Source: Sphingobacteriales bacterium
GTDB lineage: Bacteria > Bacteroidota > Bacteroidia > Chitinophagales > Chitinophagaceae
Assembly (NCBI GenBank): GCA_004144175.1
Contig: SEFT01000020.1
Location: 1 to 64,000, forward strand
Length of the DNA: 64,000 nucleotides
Direction of reading: 5' to 3'
In this document: in pieces, positions 1 through 8,693 of the stretch
Position numbering within the stretch: position 1 is the stretch's first letter
How the letters are laid out: the number at the start of each line of letters is the position of its first letter
The notes under the pieces: generated by a model
The model's input: only the letters and a program-made list of their open reading frames with translations
What the model was told of the DNA's origin: nothing
Database searches by the model: none
Translations under genes and position numbers: made by a program

Positions 1-108
1 CATAAAGAAACAAACCTATATATAAATAAATCTATATCGTTTGTTCAGAAATTCCGCTTTATATCAACGAAAAATGAAAAATTAAATAGGTGAAATAGTT
101 TTAAGTAG

Positions 109-116
109 TATTTTTG
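109..116 (+). promoter_or_regulatory. Putative -7 promoter element of pckA
   Basis: TATTTTTG matches the Bacteroidota -7 consensus TAnnTTTG and ends 30 nt before the ATG at 147. The rest of 1-146 is AT-rich and shows no gene. No convincing -33 element is visible. Confidence 0.5.
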
Positions 117-146
117 CCGTCTAAAATATTTCATAAAAAGAATTCT

Positions 147-1760
147 ATGCAGGAATATGGTAAGAAAAACCCATCTGCTAACCTGGCAGACCTGGGACTT
201 AACGTAGCAACAGCACACTGGAACCTTTCTCCTGAGGAGCTGGTACAAAAAACTCTTGACCTGGGTCAGGGAGAACTGAATGACACAGGCGCTTTGTGTG
301 TGAGCACTGGTAAATTTACCGGCCGCTCTCCTAAAGATAAATTCACTGTAAAAGATGCAATAACTGAGGACAGTGTTGATTGGGGTGATGTGAATATACC
401 TTTTGCACCTGATGCGTTCGACAAACTTTATGACAGAGTTTGCGCGTATATGGAAGGCAAAGAAGTATGGGTGCGTGATGCATATGCGTGCGCTGATCCT
501 GAATACCGCCTGAATGTGCGCGTGGTAAACGAAACACCATGGGCTAACCTGTTCTGCAACGACCTGTTCCTGCGCCCTACAGACCAGGAGATCCAATCTC
601 AAAATACAGACTGGCTCATACTGCAAGCTCCGGGCTTCCAGGCTGACCCTGCTATAGATGGTACACGCCAGGCCAACTTTACGATTGTAAACTTTACCCG
701 CAAGATCATCCTGATCGGTGGTTCGGCTTATACAGGCGAAATGAAGAAAGGTATCTTCGGTGTACTGAACTTCGTACTGCCTCACGACCATAAAGTACTG
801 AGCATGCACTGCTCGGCCAACGAAGGTAAAGACGGCGATGTAGCATTGTTCTTTGGCCTGTCTGGTACAGGTAAGACTACGCTGAGCGCTGACCCTAACC
901 GCGCACTGATCGGTGACGATGAGCACGGATGGGCTAACGGTTCTGTATTCAACTTCGAAGGTGGCTGCTATGCGAAAGTGATAGACCTGAGCGAAGAAAA
1001 AGAGCCTCAGATCTACGCTGCTATCAAGCCAAACGCTATTCTTGAGAACATCAAGTTCAAAGCAGGTACTAAAACTGTAGATTACGTAGACGGTAGCATT
1101 ACGGAGAACACCCGTGCTGCTTATCCTATCTATCATATACCTAACGCGAAGGAACCATCTTACGGTGGCGATCCTAAGAACATATTCTTCCTTACCTGCG
1201 ATGCTTTCGGTATCCTTCCTCCGATATCTAAGCTGACCAAAGGCCAGGCTATGTACCACTTCATCAGCGGTTATACTGCGAAAGTTGCAGGTACCGAAGT
1301 TGGTGTTACCGAGCCACAAACTACCTTCTCTGCTTGCTTTGGCCGCGTATTCCTGCCACTGCACCCTACTAAATATGCAGAGCTGCTGGGTAAGAAACTG
1401 GAAGAGCATTCAGACGTGAACGTATGGCTGGTGAATACTGGCTGGAGCGGTGGCGCTTATGGTACAGGTAGCCGTATGAAACTGAGCTACACACGTGCTA
1501 TGATCACTGCAGCTATGAACGGTGAGCTGAACGATGTAGAATTTGAAGCACACCCGGTATTTGGCGTACTGATGCCAAAATCTTGTCCTGGTGTACCTTC
1601 TGAAATACTGGTTCCGCGCAACACATGGGCTGACAAAGAAGCTTACGATAAGAAAGCTAATGAGCTGGCTCAGTTGTTCGTTAAGAACTTTAGCAAATAT
1701 GCATCTCAGGCTAATGAAGAGATCATGGCTGCTGCACCGGTAGTTATGGTTGAACAATAA
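147..1760 (+). CDS. pckA: Phosphoenolpyruvate carboxykinase (ATP)
   Basis: Cytosolic gluconeogenic enzyme that converts oxaloacetate and ATP into phosphoenolpyruvate, CO2 and ADP. The 537-residue product is close to the family's usual 540. Visible motifs are the substrate loop TGRSPKDKF near residue 55, the P-loop GLSGTGKTT at about 237-245, and LIGDDEHGW soon after, which carries the kinase-2/metal-binding aspartates. The frame is open back to a TTG at 114, but that codon lies inside the predicted -7 box (109-116), so the ATG at 147 (MQEYGKKNPSANL) is the better start. The gene is monocistronic: it has its own promoter and a strong terminator directly after the stop. The long open frame antisense to it is a composition artefact. 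Confidence 0.97.
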   Translation: MQEYGKKNPSANLADLGLNVATAHWNLSPEELVQKTLDLGQGELNDTGALCVSTGKFTGRSPKDKFTVKDAITEDSVDWGDVNIPFAPDAFDKLYDRVCAYMEGKEVWVRDAYACADPEYRLNVRVVNETPWANLFCNDLFLRPTDQEIQSQNTDWLILQAPGFQADPAIDGTRQANFTIVNFTRKIILIGGSAYTGEMKKGIFGVLNFVLPHDHKVLSMHCSANEGKDGDVALFFGLSGTGKTTLSADPNRALIGDDEHGWANGSVFNFEGGCYAKVIDLSEEKEPQIYAAIKPNAILENIKFKAGTKTVDYVDGSITENTRAAYPIYHIPNAKEPSYGGDPKNIFFLTCDAFGILPPISKLTKGQAMYHFISGYTAKVAGTEVGVTEPQTTFSACFGRVFLPLHPTKYAELLGKKLEEHSDVNVWLVNTGWSGGAYGTGSRMKLSYTRAMITAAMNGELNDVEFEAHPVFGVLMPKSCPGVPSEILVPRNTWADKEAYDKKANELAQLFVKNFSKYASQANEEIMAAAPVVMVEQ

Positions 1761-1784
1761 TTGAGTAATATATTCATTAATAAA

Positions 1785-1810
1785 TGCCCGGTTTTTAACC
1801 GGGCATTTTT
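1785..1810 (+). terminator. Rho-independent terminator after pckA
   Basis: A perfect 9-bp stem, TGCCCGGTT / AACCGGGCA, with a TTT loop is followed by a T-run. It lies 25 nt past the pckA stop. The -7 box of the next gene begins within the T-run. Confidence 0.9.
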
Positions 1811-1817
1811 ATTTTTG
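1810..1817 (+). promoter_or_regulatory. Putative -7 promoter element of the GT-C-like gene
   Basis: TATTTTTG fits TAnnTTTG. It overlaps the terminator T-run and ends 25 nt before the ATG at 1843. Confidence 0.45.
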
Positions 1818-1842
1818 CCAATCCGTATACTTGTTCCTTAAT

Positions 1843-3339
1843 ATGAGCCTGAACTATAAATCGCTTATACCCTACCTGGTTGTAGCGGTGCTGTGCATTC
1901 CACTTTTTTCTATCAATATCCAAAGCCTTCACAACTGGGGAGACGACTTTGCACAATACATCAAACAGGCTCAAAATATCATTGAGGGCAAGGCATACTA
2001 CGAATCAAAGTACGTCTTCAATCCACACGAGCTGGACTATGCTCCTCCGCAATACCCACCGGGGTTCTCCTTGTTGCTGGCCCCATTCGTAAAGATCTGG
2101 GGTGTCAGCTTTACCCACCTCGAACAGGCTATTACGATATGCCTGGTGTGCCTGGCGCTGGTGCTCTGCTCTTACTACCGCAAATTTACAAACCCGGTAA
2201 CGGCCGTTTGCCTGGCACTTATCTGCGTATATGCCAAGAGTGTACTGGATATAAAGAACGAAGTATTATCGGATATACCCTGCTGGCTATTTGTAATGCT
2301 GTACTTCAATCTCCGGAAGAGCGATACTTTTTCGACAACCCGCATCGCAGTTATTGTCTTAGTCGCACTCGTTGCAGTCTTTATAAGAACACAGGCATTG
2401 ACCATTATTGCCGCAGAAGGTGGTTACCTGTTTTTCATCCTTTTAAAGAAGATAATATCGCAGCGTAAGCTGGCACTCCGCGACATTTATGGCTCGGTCG
2501 GCTTTAAGGTTTCGCTGGCTGTGCTGGTAGCTTTTGTACTGCTAAGTCAGACAGTGCTTCGTGCGCCATCCAGCACGCTCGAGTTTTATAAGCACCTGAT
2601 TACATCTCATAACAGCACATGGTGGGACGCGATAGGCGGCAACACGTACTATTTTCATATACTGATAGAGGGAATGTTTCACTACTACCCCGATGATACT
2701 TTCTGGACGGTTGTCTATTATTTCGTAAAGCATATCATTATCGCCTGCGTATTTATTGGCCTTTTGATGACAGCCAAACGGAGGTTCGAAGTAACCCATG
2801 TATATGTGATAATAACCTGTGTGCTGGTGGTGGTGCTATCGCAACGGCAGGGCATCAGACTGGTACTCTACCTTATGCCATTCTTTATCCTGTATGTACA
2901 TCGTGCTATGCATGCCATCTTCCCGCCACTGTTTTCCATAAAGCCTGTTCGGCTGGCAGTAGTCTTTACCCTTATCTATTTTCTCTTCGGGAAATTTGAC
3001 ATCACAGAGCGTTTCAACAAAATGCCGGGCGATTATATGCCGGCGTCTCAGGATTCCATGGCATTTAATTACATCAGGCAGCACGTGAGCGATAAGGATA
3101 TCATTATCTTCCTGAAGCCGCGGGTATTAAGCTTATATACCGATAAAAGAGCGGCCGTACTTGCATACCGCGTACCGGCCGATACCAACAAAGCATTTAT
3201 AAAGGGATTGGGCGGCACACCCTATCTACTATTGAACGACGCCTTGCAGGACGACACTTACAAAAACTACCTGAATACCCATCATGCATTGGATACTACC
3301 GTAATAGCACCGGGATATACCCTGTATAAGCTTCAATAG
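1843..3339 (+). CDS. Polytopic membrane protein, GT-C/GT39-like glycosyltransferase
   Basis: Integral membrane protein of 498 residues with about ten to twelve hydrophobic segments and a short C-terminal soluble part. The first outside loop holds NWGDDFAQYIKQA, the position where GT-C (ArnT/PMT-like, GT39) enzymes carry acidic catalytic residues, followed by YAPPQYPPGFSLLLAP, a proline-rich loop common in these proteins. Such enzymes transfer a sugar from a polyprenyl-phosphate donor to lipid or protein outside the membrane; the substrate here is unknown. A TTG at 1831 is also in frame, but the ATG at 1843 fits the promoter spacing better. The gene is convergent with the antiporter gene, with only 15 nt between the stops. 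Confidence 0.65.
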   Translation: MSLNYKSLIPYLVVAVLCIPLFSINIQSLHNWGDDFAQYIKQAQNIIEGKAYYESKYVFNPHELDYAPPQYPPGFSLLLAPFVKIWGVSFTHLEQAITICLVCLALVLCSYYRKFTNPVTAVCLALICVYAKSVLDIKNEVLSDIPCWLFVMLYFNLRKSDTFSTTRIAVIVLVALVAVFIRTQALTIIAAEGGYLFFILLKKIISQRKLALRDIYGSVGFKVSLAVLVAFVLLSQTVLRAPSSTLEFYKHLITSHNSTWWDAIGGNTYYFHILIEGMFHYYPDDTFWTVVYYFVKHIIIACVFIGLLMTAKRRFEVTHVYVIITCVLVVVLSQRQGIRLVLYLMPFFILYVHRAMHAIFPPLFSIKPVRLAVVFTLIYFLFGKFDITERFNKMPGDYMPASQDSMAFNYIRQHVSDKDIIIFLKPRVLSLYTDKRAAVLAYRVPADTNKAFIKGLGGTPYLLLNDALQDDTYKNYLNTHHALDTTVIAPGYTLYKLQ

Positions 3340-3354
3340 GCCATCGGTTATAGC

Positions 3355-5601
3355 TTAACTCTTCTGCGATGTTCCGATCCCTTTCACCTTAGCTATTAGC
3401 TCGGCATCGCCTACGATCCATATCCGGTCGCCTTCTTCCATTATCAGGTTCGATTCCGGATTTAGCAGCCTGCGTTTCTTTCTTTCGATACCTACTACGA
3501 TGCCTTTGGTACGTTCACGGATGCTGCTTTCGCGGATGGTCTTGCCCGCCATGAATGAACCTTTTACTACGTCGAGCTTTTTAAGCACCACTTCGTGTGT
3601 GCTATCTTCCGATACTTCCACGCCCTCAGGTGGCTCTATGGTTCTCCGGAACAACTCTATCTGGTCGTCGGTACCTATTACGAATAGTTTATCCCCAGGA
3701 TACAACCTTTCAGTTCGGCTAGGTGCCGATATAGTATAGTGTTCTCCCCTTCGTATCATGGCAATGTTTACACCCGTGCGCTCACGGAGCGCCAGCTCAT
3801 CCAGCGTAATGCCCGTAACGGGCGAACCAAGCGGCACCGGCAACTGCGTAACACGGGCATCCCAGGGAGCCAGTTCGCGGCGGCTGCTAACGGCTTCGGT
3901 TCTTTCTCTATCGTTGAAGTTATAGAAGAACCGCTCTTCGATGCGCAGGTAAAAAGCATGGATGCGCTTTGAGAATATCAGCCCGGTGAGCACCAGAAGT
4001 GCCAGGCCGCCGATGGCGACATTAACCGAGAAAAAGTTGAGGAGCAATATGGTGATGTACAAGATAGCCAGGCCGCCCTGCAATACCCGCAGGAACATCA
4101 GCGGCGCACGGTATGCTTTAATGCTCCAAAGATTGGCATAGGCTACAGGCGAGAGCTTCCTCATTACCAGTGCCCACAAGAACGGTGATATCGTAAGCAG
4201 ACATATGCCAGCAGTTACTGCGCTGCCTATGTTGCCATTGATGACAGTCCTGGCCACCCATGGCTGGGCATACCTTGAAAAGAGAAAGATAACTCCAAGA
4301 ATAATCAGGGAAAATATAGCACAATGCACCACATAGCCTTGTAATACCTGCCGCCAGTCGCTGGTGGTCTTTACCGATTGCGCGCCGGCACTATAACGGT
4401 TGAGTGCCTTTCGCCAAGTAGGCGGCAACTTTTCGTCGAGTATATTATAGAGCGGTCCCGCAAGCTTTATCATATACGGGGTGGTAAAGGTGGTAATGGC
4501 CGATATGGCAACCGCTATGGGATACAGAAAGCTGCTGGTCACCTTTAGCGTGATACCCAACGTAGCTATGATGAAAGAGAACTCGCCAATCTGCGCCATG
4601 CTCATACCGGCATTTACAGAGGTCTTTAGCGGCTGGCCTGCAACAAGTGCTCCGATGGTTACATTCAGCACTTTAAAGGAAACAAAGACAACTGTAATGA
4701 TAAGGATTGGCCAGATGTATTCGCTCATTACCGATAGGTCGATAAGCATACCAACCGATATAAAGAACACCGCGCCAAACAAGTCTTTAATAGGCGATAT
4801 GATGTGTTCGATACGCTCTGCCTGGAGTGTCTCGGCCAGGACGGACCCCATAATGAAAGCACCCAACGCAGGCGAAAACCCGGCAGCAGATGCCAATATC
4901 ACCATCATGAGGCACAGACCTATGGATACAACCAGCAGTGTCTCATCATTAAGCCATTTAGAGATACGGCGCAGGAAGGTGGGGATGAAAAAGATACCGG
5001 ATATGAACCAGAGCATCAGAAAAAATGCCAGCTTCAGTATGGATATCAACATATCGCTGCCGGCAAACTGACGGCTTACTGCAATTGTTGACAGCAATAC
5101 CAGCAATACTACTGCTACTATATCTTCGATGATAAGCACACCAAATACCAACTGAGCAAACCTCTTTTCCTTCACCCTCAGCTCATCGAAAGCCCGCAGG
5201 ATAATGGTAGTGGAAGATATGGATAGGATACCGCCCAGGAATATACTATCCATTAGCGACCAGCCCATGACCTGCCCAATGGTAAAACCGAGCAATAACA
5301 TAATGGAGACCTCTATAATGGCCGTAATGGAAGCCGTACCTCCTATGGTCATCAGTTTTTTGAAGCTGAACTCGAGGCCGAGGTTGAATAATAAGATAAT
5401 AACCCCGATATCGGCCCAGATGCGGATATTAGCGCTATCGGTAACATCGGGTAGTATGGGGAATGATGGGCTTACTAGCAGCCCTGCCAGTATATAGCCA
5501 AGCACTACCGGCTGTTTCATTACTTTGAAAATCAGCGTAGTAATGCCTGCAAGTATCAGTATAAGTCCAAGATCGTGTATAAGTGGCGGTAGATGAAGCA
5601 T
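3355..5601 (-). CDS. KefB-type cation:proton antiporter (CPA2) with two RCK-C domains
   Basis: Inner-membrane monovalent cation/proton antiporter of 748 residues. The N-terminal 380 residues form a Na+/H+ exchanger-type membrane domain (hydrophobic helices starting LIHDLGLILILAGI, conserved GYILAGLLVSP, LGAFIMG). Roughly 400-530 adds further membrane helices. The cytoplasmic C-terminus carries two TrkA-C (RCK-C) modules, near 585-655 and 665-745, each ending in a GD-[KR]-[LI] strand (YPGDKLFVIG, EEGDRIWIVG). There is no TrkA-N (Rossmann) domain, so control is probably through a ligand of the RCK-C domains rather than NAD(H). It probably works in K+ or Na+ homeostasis or pH tolerance; ion specificity cannot be read from the sequence. 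Confidence 0.87.
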   Translation of the reverse strand: MLHLPPLIHDLGLILILAGITTLIFKVMKQPVVLGYILAGLLVSPSFPILPDVTDSANIRIWADIGVIILLFNLGLEFSFKKLMTIGGTASITAIIEVSIMLLLGFTIGQVMGWSLMDSIFLGGILSISSTTIILRAFDELRVKEKRFAQLVFGVLIIEDIVAVVLLVLLSTIAVSRQFAGSDMLISILKLAFFLMLWFISGIFFIPTFLRRISKWLNDETLLVVSIGLCLMMVILASAAGFSPALGAFIMGSVLAETLQAERIEHIISPIKDLFGAVFFISVGMLIDLSVMSEYIWPILIITVVFVSFKVLNVTIGALVAGQPLKTSVNAGMSMAQIGEFSFIIATLGITLKVTSSFLYPIAVAISAITTFTTPYMIKLAGPLYNILDEKLPPTWRKALNRYSAGAQSVKTTSDWRQVLQGYVVHCAIFSLIILGVIFLFSRYAQPWVARTVINGNIGSAVTAGICLLTISPFLWALVMRKLSPVAYANLWSIKAYRAPLMFLRVLQGGLAILYITILLLNFFSVNVAIGGLALLVLTGLIFSKRIHAFYLRIEERFFYNFNDRERTEAVSSRRELAPWDARVTQLPVPLGSPVTGITLDELALRERTGVNIAMIRRGEHYTISAPSRTERLYPGDKLFVIGTDDQIELFRRTIEPPEGVEVSEDSTHEVVLKKLDVVKGSFMAGKTIRESSIRERTKGIVVGIERKKRRLLNPESNLIMEEGDRIWIVGDAELIAKVKGIGTSQKS

Positions 5602-5692
5602 AAGTCCCGGTTAAAAATAGGATATTCACGTGACTTGAATTTGAGCAAGGTTGCAGTTTAAGTATTAATTTTACAACTCATACAATGCTATC

Positions 5693-6118
5693 ATGAGATA
5701 CTTATCGCCCTTTCTTCTTTTACTCGTAGCTTTTGGGTGTAGCAAAGCACCTAAGTCAGGACCTGTTATTACTCAGCCGACAATAGATACCCCCGAAACA
5801 AGAATATTTAGAGGGGAATACGTGATGTTTGATAGTGTGATCTATTGGGGAACAACTACTTACCCGACAACATCCGGTAAGGAAGAGTATCAAACTAACC
5901 GGGTGGTGAAAATAGAAATCGATTCGGTAAATGATAGAATCATATTCGGTTACGATACATTTCGAAGAGAATCACCGGCTAGTTCAAAATATGCCCGCAA
6001 ATGGGGGGCACCGAGTTATTGGTACGTTACAGATGATTCCACAACCTTTTATTTTTGGGATTCGAAGCCAGGCCATACACAAGTCAACACATATGTAAGA
6101 GGCTACCGAAAAAGGTAG
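5693..6118 (+). CDS. Small lipoprotein of unknown function
   Basis: 141 residues. The N-terminus MRYLSPFLLLLVAFGCSK is a lipoprotein signal peptide with lipobox VAFGC, so the mature protein should start at Cys16 and be anchored to a membrane. The rest is mostly beta-strand-like, rich in Tyr, Thr and Ser, ending in a basic GYRKR tail. I do not recognise a family. The gene stands alone, divergent from the antiporter gene and convergent with the glycosylase gene. Codon use resembles that of neighbouring secreted proteins, which supports a real gene. Confidence 0.6.
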   Translation: MRYLSPFLLLLVAFGCSKAPKSGPVITQPTIDTPETRIFRGEYVMFDSVIYWGTTTYPTTSGKEEYQTNRVVKIEIDSVNDRIIFGYDTFRRESPASSKYARKWGAPSYWYVTDDSTTFYFWDSKPGHTQVNTYVRGYRKR

Positions 6119-6119
6119 C
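6102..6119. terminator. Weak hairpin between convergent genes
   Basis: GCTACC / GGTAGC arms around GAAAAA overlap the lipoprotein stop codon and lie 2 nt from the stop of the glycosylase gene on the other strand. The stem is only 6 bp with no long T-run, so function is uncertain. Confidence 0.3.
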
Positions 6120-6121
6120 GT

Positions 6122-6745
6122 TTATTGCGTAGCGGCGGGCGTATCCTTGTACCGCCACAGGTGCAGGCAGGCGTAGGTACGGTAAGGAGACCACTTTGCC
6201 GATAGCTTCAGCATCTTTTCGCGGAGCGCCTTCTTGTCTGTAGCATCCAGCTTGTATATTTTTATCATGGCCTGCTGTATGCCCAGGTCTTCGGGTGCAA
6301 AAACATCTTCGCGGCCGAGGGTAAACATTAGCAGCATCTCCACCGTCCACCGGCCTACACCCTTTATGGGCAGCAGGAACTCTAAAACTTCTTCATTAGA
6401 CATTTTATACAGTTTCTTATCATCCATACCGTGGGCAATGGCGTATTCAGCCACATTCCGCACATAATTGGCCTTGGCGTTCGACAACCCTATGCCTCTC
6501 AGTATTTCGAAAGGTGTATCGAGTATTTGCTGCGGCGTGGGTTCGTTGCCGTCGTATAATTCCAGAAAACGTTTAAAGATAACTTCCGCCACCTTTACCG
6601 ATAACTGCTGGCTCATGATGGAGGCGCAGAGCCGGAGGCAGATGTTCTTTTTCTTTTTGAGCGCAATGGGTTCCTGCTGGTTTAGTAAAACTGCCAGCCT
6701 TTTGTCTTTCGACAGATGTTCGATGTATGTTGCGTCTTGTTTCAT
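6122..6745 (-). CDS. DNA-3-methyladenine glycosylase II family (HhH-GPD, AlkA-like)
   Basis: Base-excision-repair glycosylase that removes alkylated purines from DNA. The 207-residue protein contains the helix-hairpin-helix with its GPD-type loop, LLPIKGVGRWTVEM, at about residues 124-137. The catalytic aspartate is Asp153 in FAPEDLGIQQ, which aligns with the AlkA active-site Asp. No FeS-cluster cysteines are present at the C-terminus, which separates it from endonuclease III and MutY. It lacks the N-terminal domain of E. coli AlkA, as is usual for short bacterial and yeast MAG-type enzymes. The gene is monocistronic. Confidence 0.88.
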   Translation of the reverse strand: MKQDATYIEHLSKDKRLAVLLNQQEPIALKKKKNICLRLCASIMSQQLSVKVAEVIFKRFLELYDGNEPTPQQILDTPFEILRGIGLSNAKANYVRNVAEYAIAHGMDDKKLYKMSNEEVLEFLLPIKGVGRWTVEMLLMFTLGREDVFAPEDLGIQQAMIKIYKLDATDKKALREKMLKLSAKWSPYRTYACLHLWRYKDTPAATQ

Positions 6746-6820
6746 GATCCAGTTGCGATATTATAAATAAACATTTGCTTAACGATAGGTAAAGTAAATT
6801 CATCATGCAATTCGTAGCTT

Positions 6821-7438
6821 ATGAAATACTGCTTGCTGATTTTTGTTTTCGTCTGCCTCAGTGTAGCTAAAAGCTATGCCCAATATGACACTACCCTTGC
6901 CCGGCAGATAACTGAAATGGCAAAAGCAGATCAGTGGGCACGCCACCTGCTCGATAGTATACGGACGCACCACTATAGCCCGCAAAAGGAGGAAATCGTA
7001 TGGGATGTAATATATGCTATGGACAAAAAGCACAATGTTCATCTGTGGGAGATCATTAACCGCCTTCAATCGTACCCCGATAATATACTGGTAGGCAATA
7101 AGGCCGCTCAGGACTTTTGGCTGCTGGCGCAGCATCAGGACTATGATACGGCTTTACAGAAAGAAGTACTGAAACACATGAAATGGGCGGTTGACCGGCA
7201 ACAGGCGCCGGCCATACCCTATGCCTTCCTGGTAGACCGTGTGCGGCTAAATACCGGGCAAAAGCAGCTATACGGCACCCAGTACTGGAAGGCCGCGGAT
7301 GGCAAAATGTACATACCACGCCCGCTGGAAGATTCGCTAAATGTGAACGCCCGCAGAGCTACTCTTGGCATGAAGCCCATAGAGGAGGAGCTACAGCAAA
7401 TGAACGAGCGGTACAGGAACCGCCTGAACCAAAAATAA
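6821..7438 (+). CDS. Exported DUF6624-type protein
   Basis: 205 residues with an N-terminal signal peptide (MKYCLLIFVFVCLSVAKSYA, cleavage after YA-Q). The mature part is mostly helical. Near residues 125-150 it has PYAFLVDRVRLNTGQKQLYGTQ, the hallmark of the DUF6624 family of Bacteroidota, whose function is unknown. The C-terminus is a charged helix (EEELQQMNERYRNRLNQK). It has no lipobox, so it is predicted to be periplasmic. It precedes gcvT on the same strand, but gcvT has its own -7 box, so the pair is probably not an operon. Confidence 0.75.
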   Translation: MKYCLLIFVFVCLSVAKSYAQYDTTLARQITEMAKADQWARHLLDSIRTHHYSPQKEEIVWDVIYAMDKKHNVHLWEIINRLQSYPDNILVGNKAAQDFWLLAQHQDYDTALQKEVLKHMKWAVDRQQAPAIPYAFLVDRVRLNTGQKQLYGTQYWKAADGKMYIPRPLEDSLNVNARRATLGMKPIEEELQQMNERYRNRLNQK

Positions 7439-7489
7439 ACCTGTGGCTATATTTCCCAATTTCCCGCTGCAACAAATTGCAGTAACGAC

Positions 7490-7497
7490 TATCTTTG
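7490..7497 (+). promoter_or_regulatory. Putative -7 promoter element of gcvT
   Basis: TATCTTTG fits TAnnTTTG and ends only 7 nt before the ATG at 7505, so the transcript would be leaderless or nearly so. Confidence 0.55.
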
Positions 7498-7504
7498 CCC
7501 CTCT

Positions 7505-8614
7505 ATGGAAAGCAATACACAAACGATGGTAAAGAACACTCCCTTTACCCAGAAGCATATAGCACTTGGCGCCAAGATGGCCGAATTTGCAGGTTACAAC
7601 ATGCCTATCTCTTACTCGGGCATCAATGACGAGCACCATACTGTACGCCAGAACGCAGGCGTATTTGATGTAAGCCATATGGGCGAGTTCATACTGAAAG
7701 GGCCAAAAGCGCTTGACCTGATACAGCGCGTGACTAGCAACGATGCCAGCAAGCTGACTGCCGGTAAAGCACAATACTCTTGCCTGCCAAACAACGAAGG
7801 CGGTATAGTGGATGACCTGATCGTGTATTGCATAGAAGAGAATGCTACCTATATGCTGGTAGTAAATGCATCGAACATAGAGAAAGACTGGAACTGGATC
7901 AGCAGCTTTAATACGGAAGATGTGGAGATGCACAACATATCTGACAAGACAGGCCTGTTGGCGGTACAAGGCCCTAAGGCTGTGCAGTACATGCAGCAAC
8001 TGACGGATATGGACATCACCAACCTGAAGTACTACACCTTCGTAAAAGGAACCTTTGCAGGTGTGCCTAATGTAATAGTGAGCGCTACCGGCTACACCGG
8101 TGCAGGTGGTGTAGAGATATACTTTGAAGATACTGATGGTGCAGGTGAAAAAATATGGGATGAAGTGTTCCGTATAGGAGGCCCGCAAGGCATGAAGGCC
8201 ATAGGCCTCGGTGCGCGCGATACATTGCGCCTGGAAATGGGATATTGCCTGTATGGTAACGACATAGACGACACAACCTCGCCACTAGAAGCGGGCCTTG
8301 GCTGGATCACTAAATTCACCAAAGACTTTACTGCGCGCCCGATACTGGAGCAACAAAAAGCAGAAGGTATCAAGCGCAAGCTGGTAGGCATGGAAATGAT
8401 AGACAAAGGCATACCGCGCCATGGCTATAAAGTACAAAATGCCGAAGGCGAAGAGGTAGGCTACATCACATCGGGCACGCAATCGCCAAGCCTGGGTAAA
8501 GCTATAGGTATCGCTTACATCCGCAAAGACCTTGCGGTAGAAGGGCAAGATCTATTTGTAATGATACGCGACAAAGGCGTAAAGGCACAGATCGTGAAGA
8601 TGCCATTTGCGTAA
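7505..8614 (+). CDS. gcvT: Glycine cleavage system T protein (aminomethyltransferase)
   Basis: T protein of the glycine cleavage complex. It releases ammonia from the aminomethyl group on lipoyl-H protein and passes the one-carbon unit to tetrahydrofolate. Length 369 is typical. Recognisable blocks are [18 protein letters not shown] near the N-terminus, [10 protein letters not shown] at about 53-62, [13 protein letters not shown] at about 196-208, [20 protein letters not shown] near 237-256, and the C-terminal [22 protein letters not shown] second in-frame ATG at 7526 is possible. gcvP lies 42 kb away on the other strand and no gcvH is visible in the window. Confidence 0.97.
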   Translation: MESNTQTMVKNTPFTQKHIALGAKMAEFAGYNMPISYSGINDEHHTVRQNAGVFDVSHMGEFILKGPKALDLIQRVTSNDASKLTAGKAQYSCLPNNEGGIVDDLIVYCIEENATYMLVVNASNIEKDWNWISSFNTEDVEMHNISDKTGLLAVQGPKAVQYMQQLTDMDITNLKYYTFVKGTFAGVPNVIVSATGYTGAGGVEIYFEDTDGAGEKIWDEVFRIGGPQGMKAIGLGARDTLRLEMGYCLYGNDIDDTTSPLEAGLGWITKFTKDFTARPILEQQKAEGIKRKLVGMEMIDKGIPRHGYKVQNAEGEEVGYITSGTQSPSLGKAIGIAYIRKDLAVEGQDLFVMIRDKGVKAQIVKMPFA

Positions 8615-8627
8615 CCGCATTATAACT

Positions 8628-8673
8628 ACAAATAGAAAGCGCCAACAGCCTACTGTTGGCGCTTTCTATTTGT
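8628..8673. terminator. Bidirectional terminator between gcvT and the membrane protein gene
   Basis: A perfect 21-bp inverted repeat (8628-8648 with 8653-8673) around a CCTA loop sits between two convergent genes. T- and A-rich ends on both sides allow it to terminate both transcripts. Confidence 0.85.
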
Positions 8674-8693
8674 GGCCTGATAGGACTCAACTA

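Noticed and set aside
1-90. Open frame at the left edge or a gene starting with CAT at positions 1-3 on the minus strand
   Set aside because: The plus-strand frame is AT-rich, about 30 codons and without a start. An ATG on the minus strand at 3-1 could begin the neighbouring gene, but nothing of it is inside the window.
45-1409. 454-codon open frame antisense to pckA
   Set aside because: It lies entirely opposite a highly conserved enzyme gene, has a low-complexity composition rich in Tyr, Arg, Ser and Val, and shows no motif. Long antisense frames are common opposite biased codon use.
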